A DNA stretch of 64,000 bases from Nitrobacteraceae bacterium AZCC 2146 (GCA_036924855.1 JBAGRP010000001.1:6808001-6872000); one strand, 5' to 3'. Shown: positions 8,589-18,107, numbered from the stretch's first letter. The notes: generated by a model from the sequence alone, not told the origin. Program-made: numbers and translations.

Positions 8589-9653
8589 TCAGAAGACGGC
8601 TTCGCGTACCGTCGCGACAAAGGACCGCACCGCCTCGGCTTCGGTGGCGAAGGACGTGACGAGGCGAATGAACACCTCGCCCGGTCCCGGCGATTGCGTT
8701 GCATCGAGGCCACGCGATCCCCAGTCATAGTAACGGGCGCCGGCACGCTTCAAGGCTTCGTCGGCCGCGCGCGGGATGATCGCGAACAGCTGGCTTGCCG
8801 GTGCATCCCACGCCAGACGCACGCCCGGAAGATCCTTCAATCCCTGAGCGAGTATCTGCGTGTGCGCATTTGCGGTTCGCGCCAGGCCGATCCAGTGATC
8901 GTTTTCCAGATAGGCCACCATCTGCGCGCCGAGCAGGCGGCCCTTGGACAGCGTGTGGCCACCGCGCTTGCATTGATAGGCGAAGTTCTTGGCCTTCTCG
9001 AAATCGAAGAAGATGATCGCCTCGCAGGCGAAGGTGCCGTTCTTGGTAGCGCCGAACGACAGGACGTCGATGCCGGCCTTGCAGCTCATCTCGGCGGGCG
9101 TGCATCCCAGCGCGACCAGCGCGTTGGCGAAGCGCGCGCCATCCATGTGGACGCCGATGCCGGCGGCATGGGCGATCTCGCTCAGCGTCGCGATCTCGTC
9201 GCAAGTATATATCGTGCCGCATTCAGTGGCTTGCGAAAGCGACAGCGCGCCGGGCTGCACCTGACGGACGATCCCGCTCGGAAAATCCGTCAGTGTCTTG
9301 CGAAATGCATCGGGCGAAATCTTTGCAGTCGGGCCGTCGATGCCGACCAGCTTAGCGCCTGTCGTAAACATTTCCGGCGCGCCGCATTCGTCGTTGGCGA
9401 TATGGGCATGGTGATGACAAAACACAGCGCCCCACGGCGGGCACAGCGCAGCGAGCGCCAGCGCATTTGCGGCCGTGCCTGTAGTGACGAAGAAGCACGT
9501 GACCTCGCGCTCGAACACCTCTCCGAGCATGGCTTTCGCGCGCGCGCTGTAGGGATCGGCGCCGTAGGCCGGCGCGGCGCCACGGTTTGCGGCGAGCAAG
9601 GCATCGAGCACCAGCGGGCTGGCCCCGAAGGCATTGTCACTGGCGAAATCCAT
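8589..9653 (-). CDS. Low-specificity threonine aldolase / beta-eliminating lyase family, PLP-dependent
   Basis: 354 residues from ATG 9653; TTG 9656 directly before it is unlikely. The start FASDNAFGASP is typical of threonine aldolases. The cofactor sites are clear: GTAANALAL near residue 60, HMDGARFANAL holding the Asp that pairs with the pyridine nitrogen (about 170), and SFGATKNG with the Schiff-base Lys (about 202). The known reaction is cleavage of beta-hydroxy-alpha-amino acids to glycine and an aldehyde. It is the first gene of a short unit with the LivK-like protein, driven by a promoter that carries the shared operator. In this setting it may cleave a pathway-specific hydroxy-amino acid. 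Confidence 0.88.
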   Translation of the reverse strand: MDFASDNAFGASPLVLDALLAANRGAAPAYGADPYSARAKAMLGEVFEREVTCFFVTTGTAANALALAALCPPWGAVFCHHHAHIANDECGAPEMFTTGAKLVGIDGPTAKISPDAFRKTLTDFPSGIVRQVQPGALSLSQATECGTIYTCDEIATLSEIAHAAGIGVHMDGARFANALVALGCTPAEMSCKAGIDVLSFGATKNGTFACEAIIFFDFEKAKNFAYQCKRGGHTLSKGRLLGAQMVAYLENDHWIGLARTANAHTQILAQGLKDLPGVRLAWDAPASQLFAIIPRAADEALKRAGARYYDWGSRGLDATQSPGPGEVFIRLVTSFATEAEAVRSFVATVREAVF

Positions 9654-9685
9654 CAAGGTCTCTTTTGCTCGCCGTCGCCGTGAGG

Positions 9686-9747
9686 CGTTCCGTTTATAGA
9701 AACGTCGTTCCGGGAAAGATTAGAGAAAAATCCGGCTGTTCTGTCAA
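9686..9747 (-). promoter_or_regulatory. Promoter plus IclR-type operator of the aldolase-livK unit
   Basis: Read on the minus strand: TTGACA (9747-9742), 17 bp, TCTAAT (9724-9719), a near-consensus sigma70 promoter. Just downstream is the 19-bp palindrome CGTTCCGTTTATAGAAACG (9686-9704). A further half-site CGTTCCG lies at 9706-9712, exactly 20 bp from the first. The operator covers the expected transcription start and lies 33 nt from the ATG, which suits repression by the adjacent IclR protein. The same arrangement occurs before livH. Confidence 0.75.
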
Positions 9748-9832
9748 GCAAGCGTCTGCTTACAATTGCGGCCACGCTGCACAGATTGCAGCTCATGCCG
9801 CGTCCTCCGATGGCGGCGCGGCAGGGCTACCG

Positions 9833-9898
9833 TTGACATCGTGAGCGCGGGCCGGATAGCTATAGCTAAAGGCGAACGCCGTTCCTCTTATCGGAATG
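9833..9898 (+). promoter_or_regulatory. Promoter and autoregulatory operator of the IclR gene
   Basis: TTGACA (9833-9838) is followed 16 bp later by GATAGC (9855-9860). Downstream is the 19-bp palindrome CGTTCCTCTTATCGGAATG (9880-9898), which matches the operators at the aldolase, liv and M24 promoters in 11 of the 14 arm positions. It overlaps an in-frame ATG at 9896, which is one reason to place the gene start at 9905. Negative autoregulation is the likely outcome. Confidence 0.65.
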
Positions 9899-9904
9899 TA
9901 TTAC

Positions 9905-10735
9905 ATGGGTGCGGAAAGCCAGTCGGTCGCGCGGGCGGTCGATATCCTCGAATTGCTGGCGGAAAATGGTTCGCTTGGGGTTCGCGACATCGCGCGCCGC
10001 ATGGAGCTGTCGCCGACGATCGTCCATCGGCTACTCAGCACGCTGGCCTCCACGGGCTTTGCCGAACAGGCCCCGGACACGCAAAAGTACCGCATCGGCT
10101 ACCGCGCCTTCCGGATCGGTTGTTCGTTCTTGTCGCAGAACGATCTCGACCGCGCCAGCACGCCGGAGCTGGTGGCGCTGGCGGAGCAGCACCAGGTCAA
10201 CAGCTTCCTCGGCGTGCTGCGCGATCGCGCCATGGTCTATCTCAAGGTGGTCAAGAGCAATGGCCCGATCGTCATAAACAACGCTGCGGGATCGAGGGCA
10301 CTGCCGCATTCCACCGCGTTCGGCAAGATCATGCTCGCCGCACTCCCCGACAAGCAGGTTGCCGAGGTGATGGGCCGCGAGCCCTACAAGAAGCTGACCA
10401 AGAAGACGAAGGTCACGCTGCGTTCGCTGCTGACCGAGCTGCGCGAGATTCGCGAGACGGGCATCGCGATCTCCGACGAGGAGAATCTCGCCAACGTCTA
10501 TTCCGTCGGCGCCGCCGTGCGCGACGCGTCGGGTGCCGTGGTCGCCTCCCTGAGTGGCGCGGTGCCGCGGCAGGGCCTGACCAAGCGCGACATCGACAAT
10601 CTCTGCGGCTGGGTCAGGGACGCCGCCGACAGCGTCTCGCGCAAGATGGGCGCGCCGCAGGCATCGCTGGCGCCGCGGGGCGCTAGACCAGCTTCAACGT
10701 ATCGAACACCTTCTGCAAATGCACGGGATGGCTGA
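9905..10735 (+). CDS. IclR-family transcriptional regulator (regulator 1)
   Basis: 276 residues. The N-terminal winged helix (SVARAVDILELLAENG, then VRDIARRMELSPTIVHRLLSTLASTGF) precedes the IclR effector domain (LGVLRDRAMVYLKVV; LPHSTAFGKIMLAALP, the conserved A.GK..LA block). I prefer ATG 9905 because ATG 9896 lies inside the operator. Its C-terminal end runs 53 bp into the convergent LLM gene and is of low complexity. Matching operators before its own gene, the aldolase unit, the livHMGF-hyuAB unit and the M24-F420 unit make it the likely local repressor. The inducer is unknown, probably a pathway compound. Confidence 0.9.
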   Translation: MGAESQSVARAVDILELLAENGSLGVRDIARRMELSPTIVHRLLSTLASTGFAEQAPDTQKYRIGYRAFRIGCSFLSQNDLDRASTPELVALAEQHQVNSFLGVLRDRAMVYLKVVKSNGPIVINNAAGSRALPHSTAFGKIMLAALPDKQVAEVMGREPYKKLTKKTKVTLRSLLTELREIRETGIAISDEENLANVYSVGAAVRDASGAVVASLSGAVPRQGLTKRDIDNLCGWVRDAADSVSRKMGAPQASLAPRGARPASTYRTPSANARDG

Positions 10736-11654
10736 GCCCGGAGGCGACGATCTCGTCGATGCCGACATCTTCATAGGCTGCAAACGCGGCCCGGACTTGG
10801 TCCGGCGTGCCGCTGGCGCTGTGGCGCATCACCACGTCGTCGGTGACCAGCGCGTTGACGGCGTCCCAGTCTTCGCGCGTATAAGCGGCGACGAGCGCCT
10901 TCTGGTCCAGCGTAGTGCCGGCCATCTCCAGGTTGCGGGCATGGTGCTGGCCGCGCAGGATGAAGCCGAGGGGGCGTCGCAGCCGATCGCGGGCAACTGT
11001 CTCATCATCGTCGGCCGAGACATAGACCAGCGCCGTCTTGTTGATCTTGCGCCCGGCGGTTTCCTCTCCCTTGCGCACCAGGTCAAGCGTCCAGCGCACA
11101 AAGGCTGGCGAGGTCGCGGCGCTGATCAGCACGCCATCGGCGGCGGCGCCGGCGAGTTCCAGCATCTGCGGACCAGAGGCCGCCAGGAATATCGGAATGT
11201 CGCGCGCGCCATTGGCCAGCCGCCGTCCGGAGACCTGAAAGCGCTCACCCTTGAAGTCGATGGTCTCGCCGCCTAGCAGCGCGCGGGCGACGCCGATGGC
11301 CTCGCGCATGGTGCCGATCGGGTGTTCCGCTTTTAACCCTGCGGCATCCAGATCGCGCGGCGCGCCGACGCCGAAGCACAGCTTGACGCGGCCCGGGAAA
11401 TATTCGTCGAGCGTGGCCGCGGCCATGGTGGCGTAAAGCGGATGCACCGAATAGGGGCTCATCGCCATCAGTGCGATGCTTATGTTCTGGCTGCCGGCCA
11501 GGGTCAGCGCGGCGGTTGCAATCGGTTCGCGCTGGAACAGGTGCGAGGCCAGCCAGGCGGTGGCGGCGCCGCCGTCGTCGGCGGCCTTGACCATCGCGCG
11601 CAGTGCAGCCGGCGTTTCGCTGCCGTCAAAGGAAATTCCGAACCTGCTAAGCAT
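10683..11654 (-). CDS. LLM-class F420/flavin-dependent oxidoreductase
   Basis: A 323-residue LLM barrel beginning SRFGISFDGSETPAA. Blocks seen are IALMAMSPYSVHPLYATMAAATLDE, KLCFGVGAPRDLDAAGL, IPIFLAASGPQMLELAG and ADGVLISAATSP. It is a relative of the enzyme at 6210-7214. It is the last gene of the livH-to-LLM operon, 34 nt after the previous LLM gene, and its tail overlaps the convergent IclR gene. Cofactor use is not decidable from sequence. F420 is favoured by the linked F420 genes; FMN is the alternative. Confidence 0.8.
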   Translation of the reverse strand: MLSRFGISFDGSETPAALRAMVKAADDGGAATAWLASHLFQREPIATAALTLAGSQNISIALMAMSPYSVHPLYATMAAATLDEYFPGRVKLCFGVGAPRDLDAAGLKAEHPIGTMREAIGVARALLGGETIDFKGERFQVSGRRLANGARDIPIFLAASGPQMLELAGAAADGVLISAATSPAFVRWTLDLVRKGEETAGRKINKTALVYVSADDDETVARDRLRRPLGFILRGQHHARNLEMAGTTLDQKALVAAYTREDWDAVNALVTDDVVMRHSASGTPDQVRAAFAAYEDVGIDEIVASGLSHPVHLQKVFDTLKLV

Positions 11655-11688
11655 GATGGGCCTCTATCGAAGCGGAAGTCGTGTCGCG

Positions 11689-12702
11689 CTAGACGACCCG
11701 CGGCGTGATCTCTTCGGCAAAAAACTGCATCTGATCGAGCAGTTCCTGGACGTCGTTGGCCGCGAAATATAGCCCGAGCAGATGGGTGACGCCGGCGTCC
11801 TTGAGCTTGTGCACCTTCTCGACGATGGCATCGGGGCTGCCGATCAGGTTGATGTCCTCCATCTTCAGGCCGGCCTCGTCCTTCAGCGTCGACTTCGACA
11901 GCGACAGCAGGTGCTTGTGCATCTGGCTTTGCTTGTAGCGCGCCACGGCTTGCTCGTGGTTGTGCCCGGCATGGACGATGTATTGTGGCGCTACCTGGAT
12001 CTGCGACGGATCGCGACCGGCCTTCACCGTCATCTCCATCATCCGCCCTACCATGGATTTGAGTTTTTCCGCCGGCATGCCCGCGGGAATCCAGCCATCG
12101 GCGCCCTCGACGACACGGCGGATGTGGTTCTTGTTGTTGCCGCCGAAATAGATCGGCAGCTTTTCCTGCTTCGGCTTCGGGAACAGCTCGACGTCCTTGT
12201 AGCTGTAATACTTTCCTTCGAACGTCGCGCTGCGTTCCTTGAAAAGAAGCTGCAACGCCTTGACGCCTTCCTCGACCATGTCGCCGCGATGGGCGCCGCC
12301 CTCGGGACGCAGCGCATCGAATTCCTCCTTGTAGGCGCCGACGCCGACGCCGATCTCCAGCCGGCCGCCGCTGAAATGATCCAGCGTCGCGATCTGCTTG
12401 GCGAGCACGACGAGGTCGCGCCGCATCGGCAGCACCAGGACGCCGGTGCCGAAGCGCAATGTTGTGGTGGCAGCGGCGATGAAGGCATAGGTCATCAGCG
12501 GCTCCCAAAACCGCGGCGGCACCGGAAATTCCTCGCGCACATAATGCTGGGTGGTCATGTGATCGTTGCCCCATACCGAGTGATAGCCCAGTCTCTCGGC
12601 ATGCTGGGCGATCTTGATCAAGGTTTCCGGGCTGGAAAACGGGATCGGATAGGTGAGGCCTTCCATTCCGGTCGGCAGGCCCGCGCTCACGATCAGACTC
12701 AT
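11689..12702 (-). CDS. LLM-class F420-dependent oxidoreductase, Rv2161c-like subgroup
   Basis: 337 residues. The stretch LVLPMRRDLVVLAKQIATLD followed by GGRLEIGVGVGAYKEEFDAL is characteristic of the Rv2161c-type F420 oxidoreductase subgroup. Other blocks are LGYHSVWGNDHMTTQHYV and LPIYFGGNNKNHIRRVVEGADGW. It is a close paralogue of 22764-23774, which opens the same way (SLPTGFEG against GLPTGMEG) and shares the VWGNDH motif. GGAGTG precedes the ATG. It lies 50 nt after hyuB in the operon, so it probably acts on a product or precursor of the hydantoinase step. Confidence 0.82.
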   Translation of the reverse strand: MSLIVSAGLPTGMEGLTYPIPFSSPETLIKIAQHAERLGYHSVWGNDHMTTQHYVREEFPVPPRFWEPLMTYAFIAAATTTLRFGTGVLVLPMRRDLVVLAKQIATLDHFSGGRLEIGVGVGAYKEEFDALRPEGGAHRGDMVEEGVKALQLLFKERSATFEGKYYSYKDVELFPKPKQEKLPIYFGGNNKNHIRRVVEGADGWIPAGMPAEKLKSMVGRMMEMTVKAGRDPSQIQVAPQYIVHAGHNHEQAVARYKQSQMHKHLLSLSKSTLKDEAGLKMEDINLIGSPDAIVEKVHKLKDAGVTHLLGLYFAANDVQELLDQMQFFAEEITPRVV

Positions 12703-12752
12703 GGTTCACTCCTGTCGGGCACCGCGTGCCGCGTGTGGGTTATCGTGAAATT

Positions 12753-14504
12753 TCAGGCGCGGCGGCTGCGCCGCGCTGCAGTGGTGGCCTCGTGATCGAC
12801 GCTGTTGTCATCGCGCAGCACGACGCCATAGTCGTTCGACGCGGCCGCCAGCGATACCATGCCGAGATGAACGTCGTCGGCTACAGCGGCGGGATCGCGA
12901 TCGAGGGGATCGCCGAGGCCGCCGCCGCCGGGCATCTCGATGAGCACCGACTCATGCTTGGCGATGGTCTGCTGACCTTTGCTCTTCAGCGTGGCGCCGG
13001 AGCCGAGCGACAACCTGCCGGCCATTCCGTCGCCGCCTCCGTTGCGGCCGCGGGGGGGATAGAGCACGCGGTCGTAATTGGCGCTGATGGCGAAGGCGGC
13101 GTCGTCGAGGGTGATCACCTCCATCACCTGGCCGAGGCCGCCGCGATATTGGCCGGCGCCGCCGGAATCGATCCGGTATTCCTTGCGCCGGATCAACAGC
13201 GGCGACATTGCTTCGGTCACCTCGACCGGCACGTTTCGCACGCCGCTCGGAAAGGCGGTGGCGGACAGGCCGTCCTTGCCCGGCCGCGCGCCTGTACCGC
13301 CGGAATGGAACGACATGATGTTGAAGACGCGGGCCTTCATCATCTCGGTGGAGTCCGCATCAATCTGGCTGGAGCCGCCGAACGCGAACAGATTCCACAA
13401 GCACGAGGTGCCTTCCGCCGGTACCTGATTGTCTAGCGCCTGGTTCAGGCAGCCGATCACCAGGTCGGGCAGCATCTGGCCGACGATGTGGCGCGTCGCC
13501 ACCGGCAGCGGGTGCTGGGCGTTGAGGATGCAGTCGTCCGGAGCGTGCATGCGCAGCGGTGCCAGCGAGCCCTCATTGTTCGGGATCTTCGGCGCGATGA
13601 TGCATTTCACGCCGAACGAGGCATAGGCCTCGGTGTAGCAGAACGGCACGTTAATGCCGAAGGAGGAGGGTGGCGAGGTTCCGGTGAAATCGACATCGAT
13701 GCCATCGTTGCTGATGGTCATGGTGGCGACCAGGTCGAGCGGCTTGTCATAGCCGTCGACGCGCATGCTGTTGCGGAAGGTGCCCTTCGGCAATTTGCCG
13801 ATCGCTTCCAGCGTGGCGACGCGGGAGCGTTCGAGGATGTGCGCGCCCAGGAGATCGAGCGTCTCGATGCCGAACTCGGCCATCATGGCGAGCAGCTGCC
13901 GGCTGCCGACGTCGTTACAGCCCGCCAGCGAATAGATGTCGCCAATCACCTGCACGGGTTCGCGGACATTGCCCTTGACGATCTCGAGCAGCGTTTCATT
14001 GGTGCCGGCGGCGCTGGCGAATCGCATGATCGGCACGTAAAGGCCTTCTTCGTAGATCTGTCGCGCGTCGGGGCCCATGCCACGGCCACCGATGTCGATG
14101 ACGTGGCAGGTGCTCGCGAACAGCGCCACCATCGTCTCGCCGCGGAACACCGGCGTGACCACTGTGAAATCATGCAGATGCCCGGTGCCCTTCCAGGGAT
14201 CGTTGGTGATGAAGATGTCGCCGGGCTTCATGGTGGCGGCCGGAAACTTATCGAGGAAGTGCACCACCGCGCGCGCCATTGAATTGACGTGGCCGGGCGT
14301 GCCGGTGATCGCCTGCGCCAGCATGTGACCCGCGATGTTGAACACCCCGGCGGAGACGTCGCCGGCCTCTCGCGTGGAGGTGCTGAAGCCGATCCGGATC
14401 AGGGTCTGCGCCTGTTCCTCGACCACCGAGATCAGGCGGTCCCACATGATCTGCTGGTGGATCCCGAACATTGGATCCTCGGTATGGGTCAGGTTTCCGT
14501 CCAT
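12753..14504 (-). CDS. hyuB: Hydantoinase/oxoprolinase subunit B (HyuB)
   Basis: 583 residues of the HyuB family. Early blocks are DRLISVVEEQAQTLIRIGFSTSTREAGD. The metal-rich core shows GDIFITNDPWKGTGHLHDFTV and CHVIDIGGRGMGPDARQIYEEGL. It ends with GGGGLGDPLDRDP, as usual in the family. With HyuA it forms ATP-dependent hydantoinases, 5-oxoprolinases or related carboxylase-like enzymes that open lactam, imide or ketone substrates. It follows hyuA by 2 nt. Which ring is opened cannot be read from sequence. Association with a Liv-type importer and F420 enzymes suggests an imported cyclic amide or ureide. Confidence 0.9.
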   Translation of the reverse strand: MDGNLTHTEDPMFGIHQQIMWDRLISVVEEQAQTLIRIGFSTSTREAGDVSAGVFNIAGHMLAQAITGTPGHVNSMARAVVHFLDKFPAATMKPGDIFITNDPWKGTGHLHDFTVVTPVFRGETMVALFASTCHVIDIGGRGMGPDARQIYEEGLYVPIMRFASAAGTNETLLEIVKGNVREPVQVIGDIYSLAGCNDVGSRQLLAMMAEFGIETLDLLGAHILERSRVATLEAIGKLPKGTFRNSMRVDGYDKPLDLVATMTISNDGIDVDFTGTSPPSSFGINVPFCYTEAYASFGVKCIIAPKIPNNEGSLAPLRMHAPDDCILNAQHPLPVATRHIVGQMLPDLVIGCLNQALDNQVPAEGTSCLWNLFAFGGSSQIDADSTEMMKARVFNIMSFHSGGTGARPGKDGLSATAFPSGVRNVPVEVTEAMSPLLIRRKEYRIDSGGAGQYRGGLGQVMEVITLDDAAFAISANYDRVLYPPRGRNGGGDGMAGRLSLGSGATLKSKGQQTIAKHESVLIEMPGGGGLGDPLDRDPAAVADDVHLGMVSLAAASNDYGVVLRDDNSVDHEATTAARRSRRA

Positions 14505-14506
14505 GG

Positions 14507-16579
14507 TTATGTCCTGGTCATCACGACGCTGCCGAGCGCGTCGATGCGCGCGGTGAAACTCTTCGTCACCAAGGTCGTCGTCTCATCCTCGACTATCAAG
14601 GCGGGGCCGGCAATGGTTGATCCCGGCGTCAGCGCGCTGCGATTGTACAGCGCGATGCGTTCCAGCTTGCCGGCGGGTGGGTCGATGACGTCGACGTGGT
14701 CGGCCGGCGTTGCCGCATGGTCCGCAGGCGCCGGCGGGCAAAGCGCAATCGGCGCGCCGATCGTGGCCAGCCGTAACGACCAGCTCAGCACCTCGACATC
14801 GAGGTTGGGAATGCGGCGGCCGAATTGCTGCTCGTAATCTGCGATGAAGAGCTGCTCCAGCTCGGCGACCGAGCTTCCGGTGAGCTCGCCAACAGAGAGC
14901 GTCACCGTCAATTCATGGCCCTGGCCGCGGTAGCGCATATTGGCGGTCCAGCTCTCGGTCAGCGGCGCCGTCGGCGCGCCGAGCCGAACCACAGCCTCTG
15001 CCTCGGCTCGCATCTCGTTGCGCAGCATGTTGAGGCCGGCGAAATCGAACGTGGCATCGAGATGGACGTAACGCGTGCGCACCACCTCATAGGCAATCGG
15101 CGCCAGCAGGAAGCCGAATGCCGAGCCGACGCCGGCGCCGGCCGGAACGATGACCGTGGAAATATCCAGCTTCTCGGCCAGTCGCGTGGCATGGATCGGC
15201 GCGGCACCGCCGAAGGCGATCATGATCCGGTTCGACAGTTCACGGCCGCGCTCCACGGCGTGGACCCGCGCAGCGTTGGCCATGTTTTCTTCCACCACTT
15301 CGGTGACGCCAAGTGCCGCTGTCGTGGCGTCGAGCTGCAACTTCTGGCCGACGGAGGTGGCAATCGCCGCCGCAGACGCATTCGGATCGAGCTGCATCTT
15401 GCCGCCGGCAAAGCGGTCGACCTGGATGCGGCCGAGCAGTACGTTGGCATCGGTCACCGTGCCGTTGAGGCCGCCGCGGCCATAACAAGCCGGCCCTGGC
15501 TCCGATCCCGCGCTGGCGGGGCCGACCTGAATCCGGGCGAGATTGTCGACATGGGCGATCGAGCCGCCGCCGGCGCCGATCTCCACCATCTCGATGACGG
15601 GAATCCGGATCGGAATGCCGCTGCCCTTGAGGAAGCGATATTGACGCGCCACTTCGAACGAGCGCGAGAAGTGCGGCTGGCCATCGTCGATCAGGCAGAT
15701 TTTGGCAGTCGTGCCGCCCATGTCAAACGAGACGATGTGATCGTGGCCGCGCTCCTGCGCGATATGGGTGGCGAGGATGGCGCCGCCGGCCGGGCCGGAT
15801 TCGACCAAGCGGATCGGAAAGCGCCGCGCGATCTCGACGGTGGTGAGGCCGCCGGCCGAGGTGATCAGGAAGATCGGGCAGGTAAATCCGCGCTCGGTCA
15901 GCGTGTCCTCGAGCAGCTTCAGGTAGCGGTCCATCACCGGCTGCACATAGGCATTGGCGCAGGCGGTGGACCAGCGCTCATATTCGCGCATCTCCGGACA
16001 GACTTCGCTCGACATGGTCACAGCAATGTCGGGCGCGAGCTGTCTCAGGATGTCGCGGCTACGGATCTCATGCACCGGGTTGGCGTAGGAATGCAGATAG
16101 CCTAGCGCGACGCTGGTGACGCCTTCGGCGCGCAGCACCGGCACCAGATCGGCCAGCGCCTGCTCGTCGAGCGGCTCATGGATGCGGCCGGTGGCGTCGA
16201 TCCGTTCCTGCACCGAGAGCCGGAGATGGCGCGGCACCAGCGGCGCCGGCTTGTCCATGAAGATGTCGTATTGCTCGAAGCGATGCTCATAGGCTATCTC
16301 GATGGAATCGCGAAAGCCACGCGTTGCCAGCAGCGCCGTCTTGGCGCCCTTGCGCTCGATGATGGCGTTGGTGGCCAAGGTGGTGCCGTGAATGATCAGG
16401 CCGAGATCAGACGGGCGCAGCGCGGCGTCGGCGAGAATCATCTCGATGCCGGCGAGCACGCCCTGTTCGGGCGCGGACGGCGTCGTCAGGACTTTCCGGC
16501 TGAACCGCTTGGCGCCGACTTCCAGCGCGAAATCCGTAAATGTGCCGCCGATATCGACAGCGAGGCGAGCGGACGTCAT
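14507..16579 (-). CDS. hyuA: Hydantoinase/oxoprolinase subunit A (HyuA), ATP-dependent
   Basis: 690 residues from ATG 16579, whose first base is shared with the livF stop (TAATG). An open frame further upstream is only the livF shadow. The ASKHA-type nucleotide-binding motifs are present: LAVDIGGTFTDFALEV at the start and DMGGTTAKICLIDDG near residue 288. Between them is IHGTTLATNAIIERKGAKTALLATRGFRD, the hydantoinase A N-terminal signature. It supplies the ATP-driven activation half of the enzyme with HyuB. It is translationally coupled to the ABC transporter genes, so transport and ring opening are made together. Confidence 0.92.
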   Translation of the reverse strand: MTSARLAVDIGGTFTDFALEVGAKRFSRKVLTTPSAPEQGVLAGIEMILADAALRPSDLGLIIHGTTLATNAIIERKGAKTALLATRGFRDSIEIAYEHRFEQYDIFMDKPAPLVPRHLRLSVQERIDATGRIHEPLDEQALADLVPVLRAEGVTSVALGYLHSYANPVHEIRSRDILRQLAPDIAVTMSSEVCPEMREYERWSTACANAYVQPVMDRYLKLLEDTLTERGFTCPIFLITSAGGLTTVEIARRFPIRLVESGPAGGAILATHIAQERGHDHIVSFDMGGTTAKICLIDDGQPHFSRSFEVARQYRFLKGSGIPIRIPVIEMVEIGAGGGSIAHVDNLARIQVGPASAGSEPGPACYGRGGLNGTVTDANVLLGRIQVDRFAGGKMQLDPNASAAAIATSVGQKLQLDATTAALGVTEVVEENMANAARVHAVERGRELSNRIMIAFGGAAPIHATRLAEKLDISTVIVPAGAGVGSAFGFLLAPIAYEVVRTRYVHLDATFDFAGLNMLRNEMRAEAEAVVRLGAPTAPLTESWTANMRYRGQGHELTVTLSVGELTGSSVAELEQLFIADYEQQFGRRIPNLDVEVLSWSLRLATIGAPIALCPPAPADHAATPADHVDVIDPPAGKLERIALYNRSALTPGSTIAGPALIVEDETTTLVTKSFTARIDALGSVVMTRT

Positions 16580-17316
16580 TACGCAATGGTCTCCTTGATA
16601 TTGCCGCCGAGATAGGCCTCGCGGATCCGCGGATCCATGCGGACCTCCGCGGCCGGGCCTTCGAGAAATTTCTTGCCGAGCTCCATCACGATCGCGGTGT
16701 CGGACACCAGCAATGCGCCGTGGACGTTCTGCTCGACGACGAGCACGGTGACGCCGGCCGCGGCGATCTGCTGGGCGACGGCGAACACCTCGGCCTGCAT
16801 TTTTGGCGAGAGGCCGAGCGAGGGCTCGTCGAGCAACAGCAATTGCGGGCTGCTGAGCAATACCATTGCGGTCTCCAGCACCTGCTGTTCGCCGCCCGAA
16901 AGATTGCCCGCCAGCTCCGACCACTTTCGCGTCAGCATCGGAAACTGCGCGATGACGCGCGCGATCGCGGCGCGGTGGGTGCGGCCGGGCAGGGTGTAGC
17001 AGCCCATCTTGAGATTTTCGGCGACGCTCATCTGTGGAAAGTTGCAGCGGCCCTGCGGCACGAAGCCGATGCCGCGCTGCAGACGCTCCGACGGGCCGAG
17101 ATGTTCGATCGCCTCGCCATTGAAGATGATCTGGCCGGAGAACCAGCGGTTGGTGCCGAAGATCGCGCGCAGCAGCGTCGATTTGCCGGCGCCGTTGCCG
17201 CCGATCAGCGTGGTGATGGTGCCCGGCGCCAGCCGCGTCGAGAAATCACGCACGATCTGGACGTCGCCGTAGCCGGAGCAGAGATCGACGATTTCTAGCT
17301 TCGGATAGGCGCTCAT
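16579..17316 (-). CDS. livF: Branched-chain-type ABC transporter ATP-binding protein LivF
   Basis: 245 residues. Walker A GGNGAGKS is near residue 38, signature LSGGEQQ near 143 and Walker B LLLLDEPSLGLSP near 163; it ends AYLGG as LivF proteins do. ATG 17316 overlaps the livG stop as ATGA. It energises uptake by the LivH/LivM channel. The stop shares one base with the hyuA start. Confidence 0.92.
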   Translation of the reverse strand: MSAYPKLEIVDLCSGYGDVQIVRDFSTRLAPGTITTLIGGNGAGKSTLLRAIFGTNRWFSGQIIFNGEAIEHLGPSERLQRGIGFVPQGRCNFPQMSVAENLKMGCYTLPGRTHRAAIARVIAQFPMLTRKWSELAGNLSGGEQQVLETAMVLLSSPQLLLLDEPSLGLSPKMQAEVFAVAQQIAAAGVTVLVVEQNVHGALLVSDTAIVMELGKKFLEGPAAEVRMDPRIREAYLGGNIKETIA

Positions 17317-18107
17317 GTCGCCTCCGCCGCGCTGGGCTCGGACGTCGGCGCCATGCCGAGATAGGCCTCCAACACGCGTGGATCGCTGCGCACGTCGTCG
17401 GGCGAGCCCTCGGTCAGCTTGCTGCCCTGCTCGAACACCACCACCTTGTGGCACAAGCTGTTGATGAATTCGACATTGTGCTCGACGATCAGGAACGAGA
17501 TGCCGGTTGCATTGGCCTTGCGCAGGATCTCGGCGACCTCGTTGACCCGGGTCGGGTTGACGCCGGCGACAGGCTCGTCCAGCACAATCAGCCGCGGCCG
17601 CGCCATCATCGCTGCGGCAAAGGCCAATAGCTTCTTCTGGCCGTAGGAGAGCACCGTGGCCGGCGCGTCGATCAGACGCGTCAGGCCGACGAGGTCGATC
17701 AGCTCGCGGGCGCGGTCATGGGCAGCGGTGCTGGTGCGGCGAAAGGCGCCCGTGCGAACCAGCGCATCGAACCAGTTCAGTTCACGAAACGAGGCGTCGG
17801 CCACCAGCAGGTTGTCGAGCAGGTCATAGGAATCGTAGACCCGGACGTTCTGAAAGGTGCGGACCAGGCCGGCGCGCGCCACCGCGGCGGCATTGAGATT
17901 GGTAATGTCCTGGCCGTCCAACTCGACATGGCCGGCGTCAAGGCGCTGGAAGCCGCTGATGCAGTCGATCGTCGTGCTCTTGCCGGAGCCGTTGGGGCCG
18001 ATCAGGCCGGTGATGCTGCCTTCCTGGACATCGAAGGACGCGTTCTGCACGGCGTCGATGCCGCTGAAGGATTTTGACAGGCCGGCGATGGTGAGGATGG
18101 CGCTCAT
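17313..18107 (-). CDS. livG: Branched-chain-type ABC transporter ATP-binding protein LivG
   Basis: 264 residues. Walker A GPNGSGKST is near residue 37 and Walker B LIVLDEPVAGVNP near 169. The ABC signature is replaced by LSYGQKKLLAFA, which is common in LivG proteins. The C-terminal block RSDPRVLEAYLG is typical. It overlaps its neighbours by ATGA on both sides, so the liv genes are tightly coupled. Confidence 0.92.
   Translation of the reverse strand: MSAILTIAGLSKSFSGIDAVQNASFDVQEGSITGLIGPNGSGKSTTIDCISGFQRLDAGHVELDGQDITNLNAAAVARAGLVRTFQNVRVYDSYDLLDNLLVADASFRELNWFDALVRTGAFRRTSTAAHDRARELIDLVGLTRLIDAPATVLSYGQKKLLAFAAAMMARPRLIVLDEPVAGVNPTRVNEVAEILRKANATGISFLIVEHNVEFINSLCHKVVVFEQGSKLTEGSPDDVRSDPRVLEAYLGMAPTSEPSAAEAT

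Noticed and set aside
13932..15668. Long open frames on the strand opposite hyuA/hyuB
   Set aside because: Same reason: they mirror well-defined HyuA/HyuB codons and have no motif of their own.
16580..16924. Longer HyuA start reaching into livF
   Set aside because: The extra residues read an alternative frame of the LivF gene; ATG 16579 sits right at the conserved start and is coupled to the livF stop.
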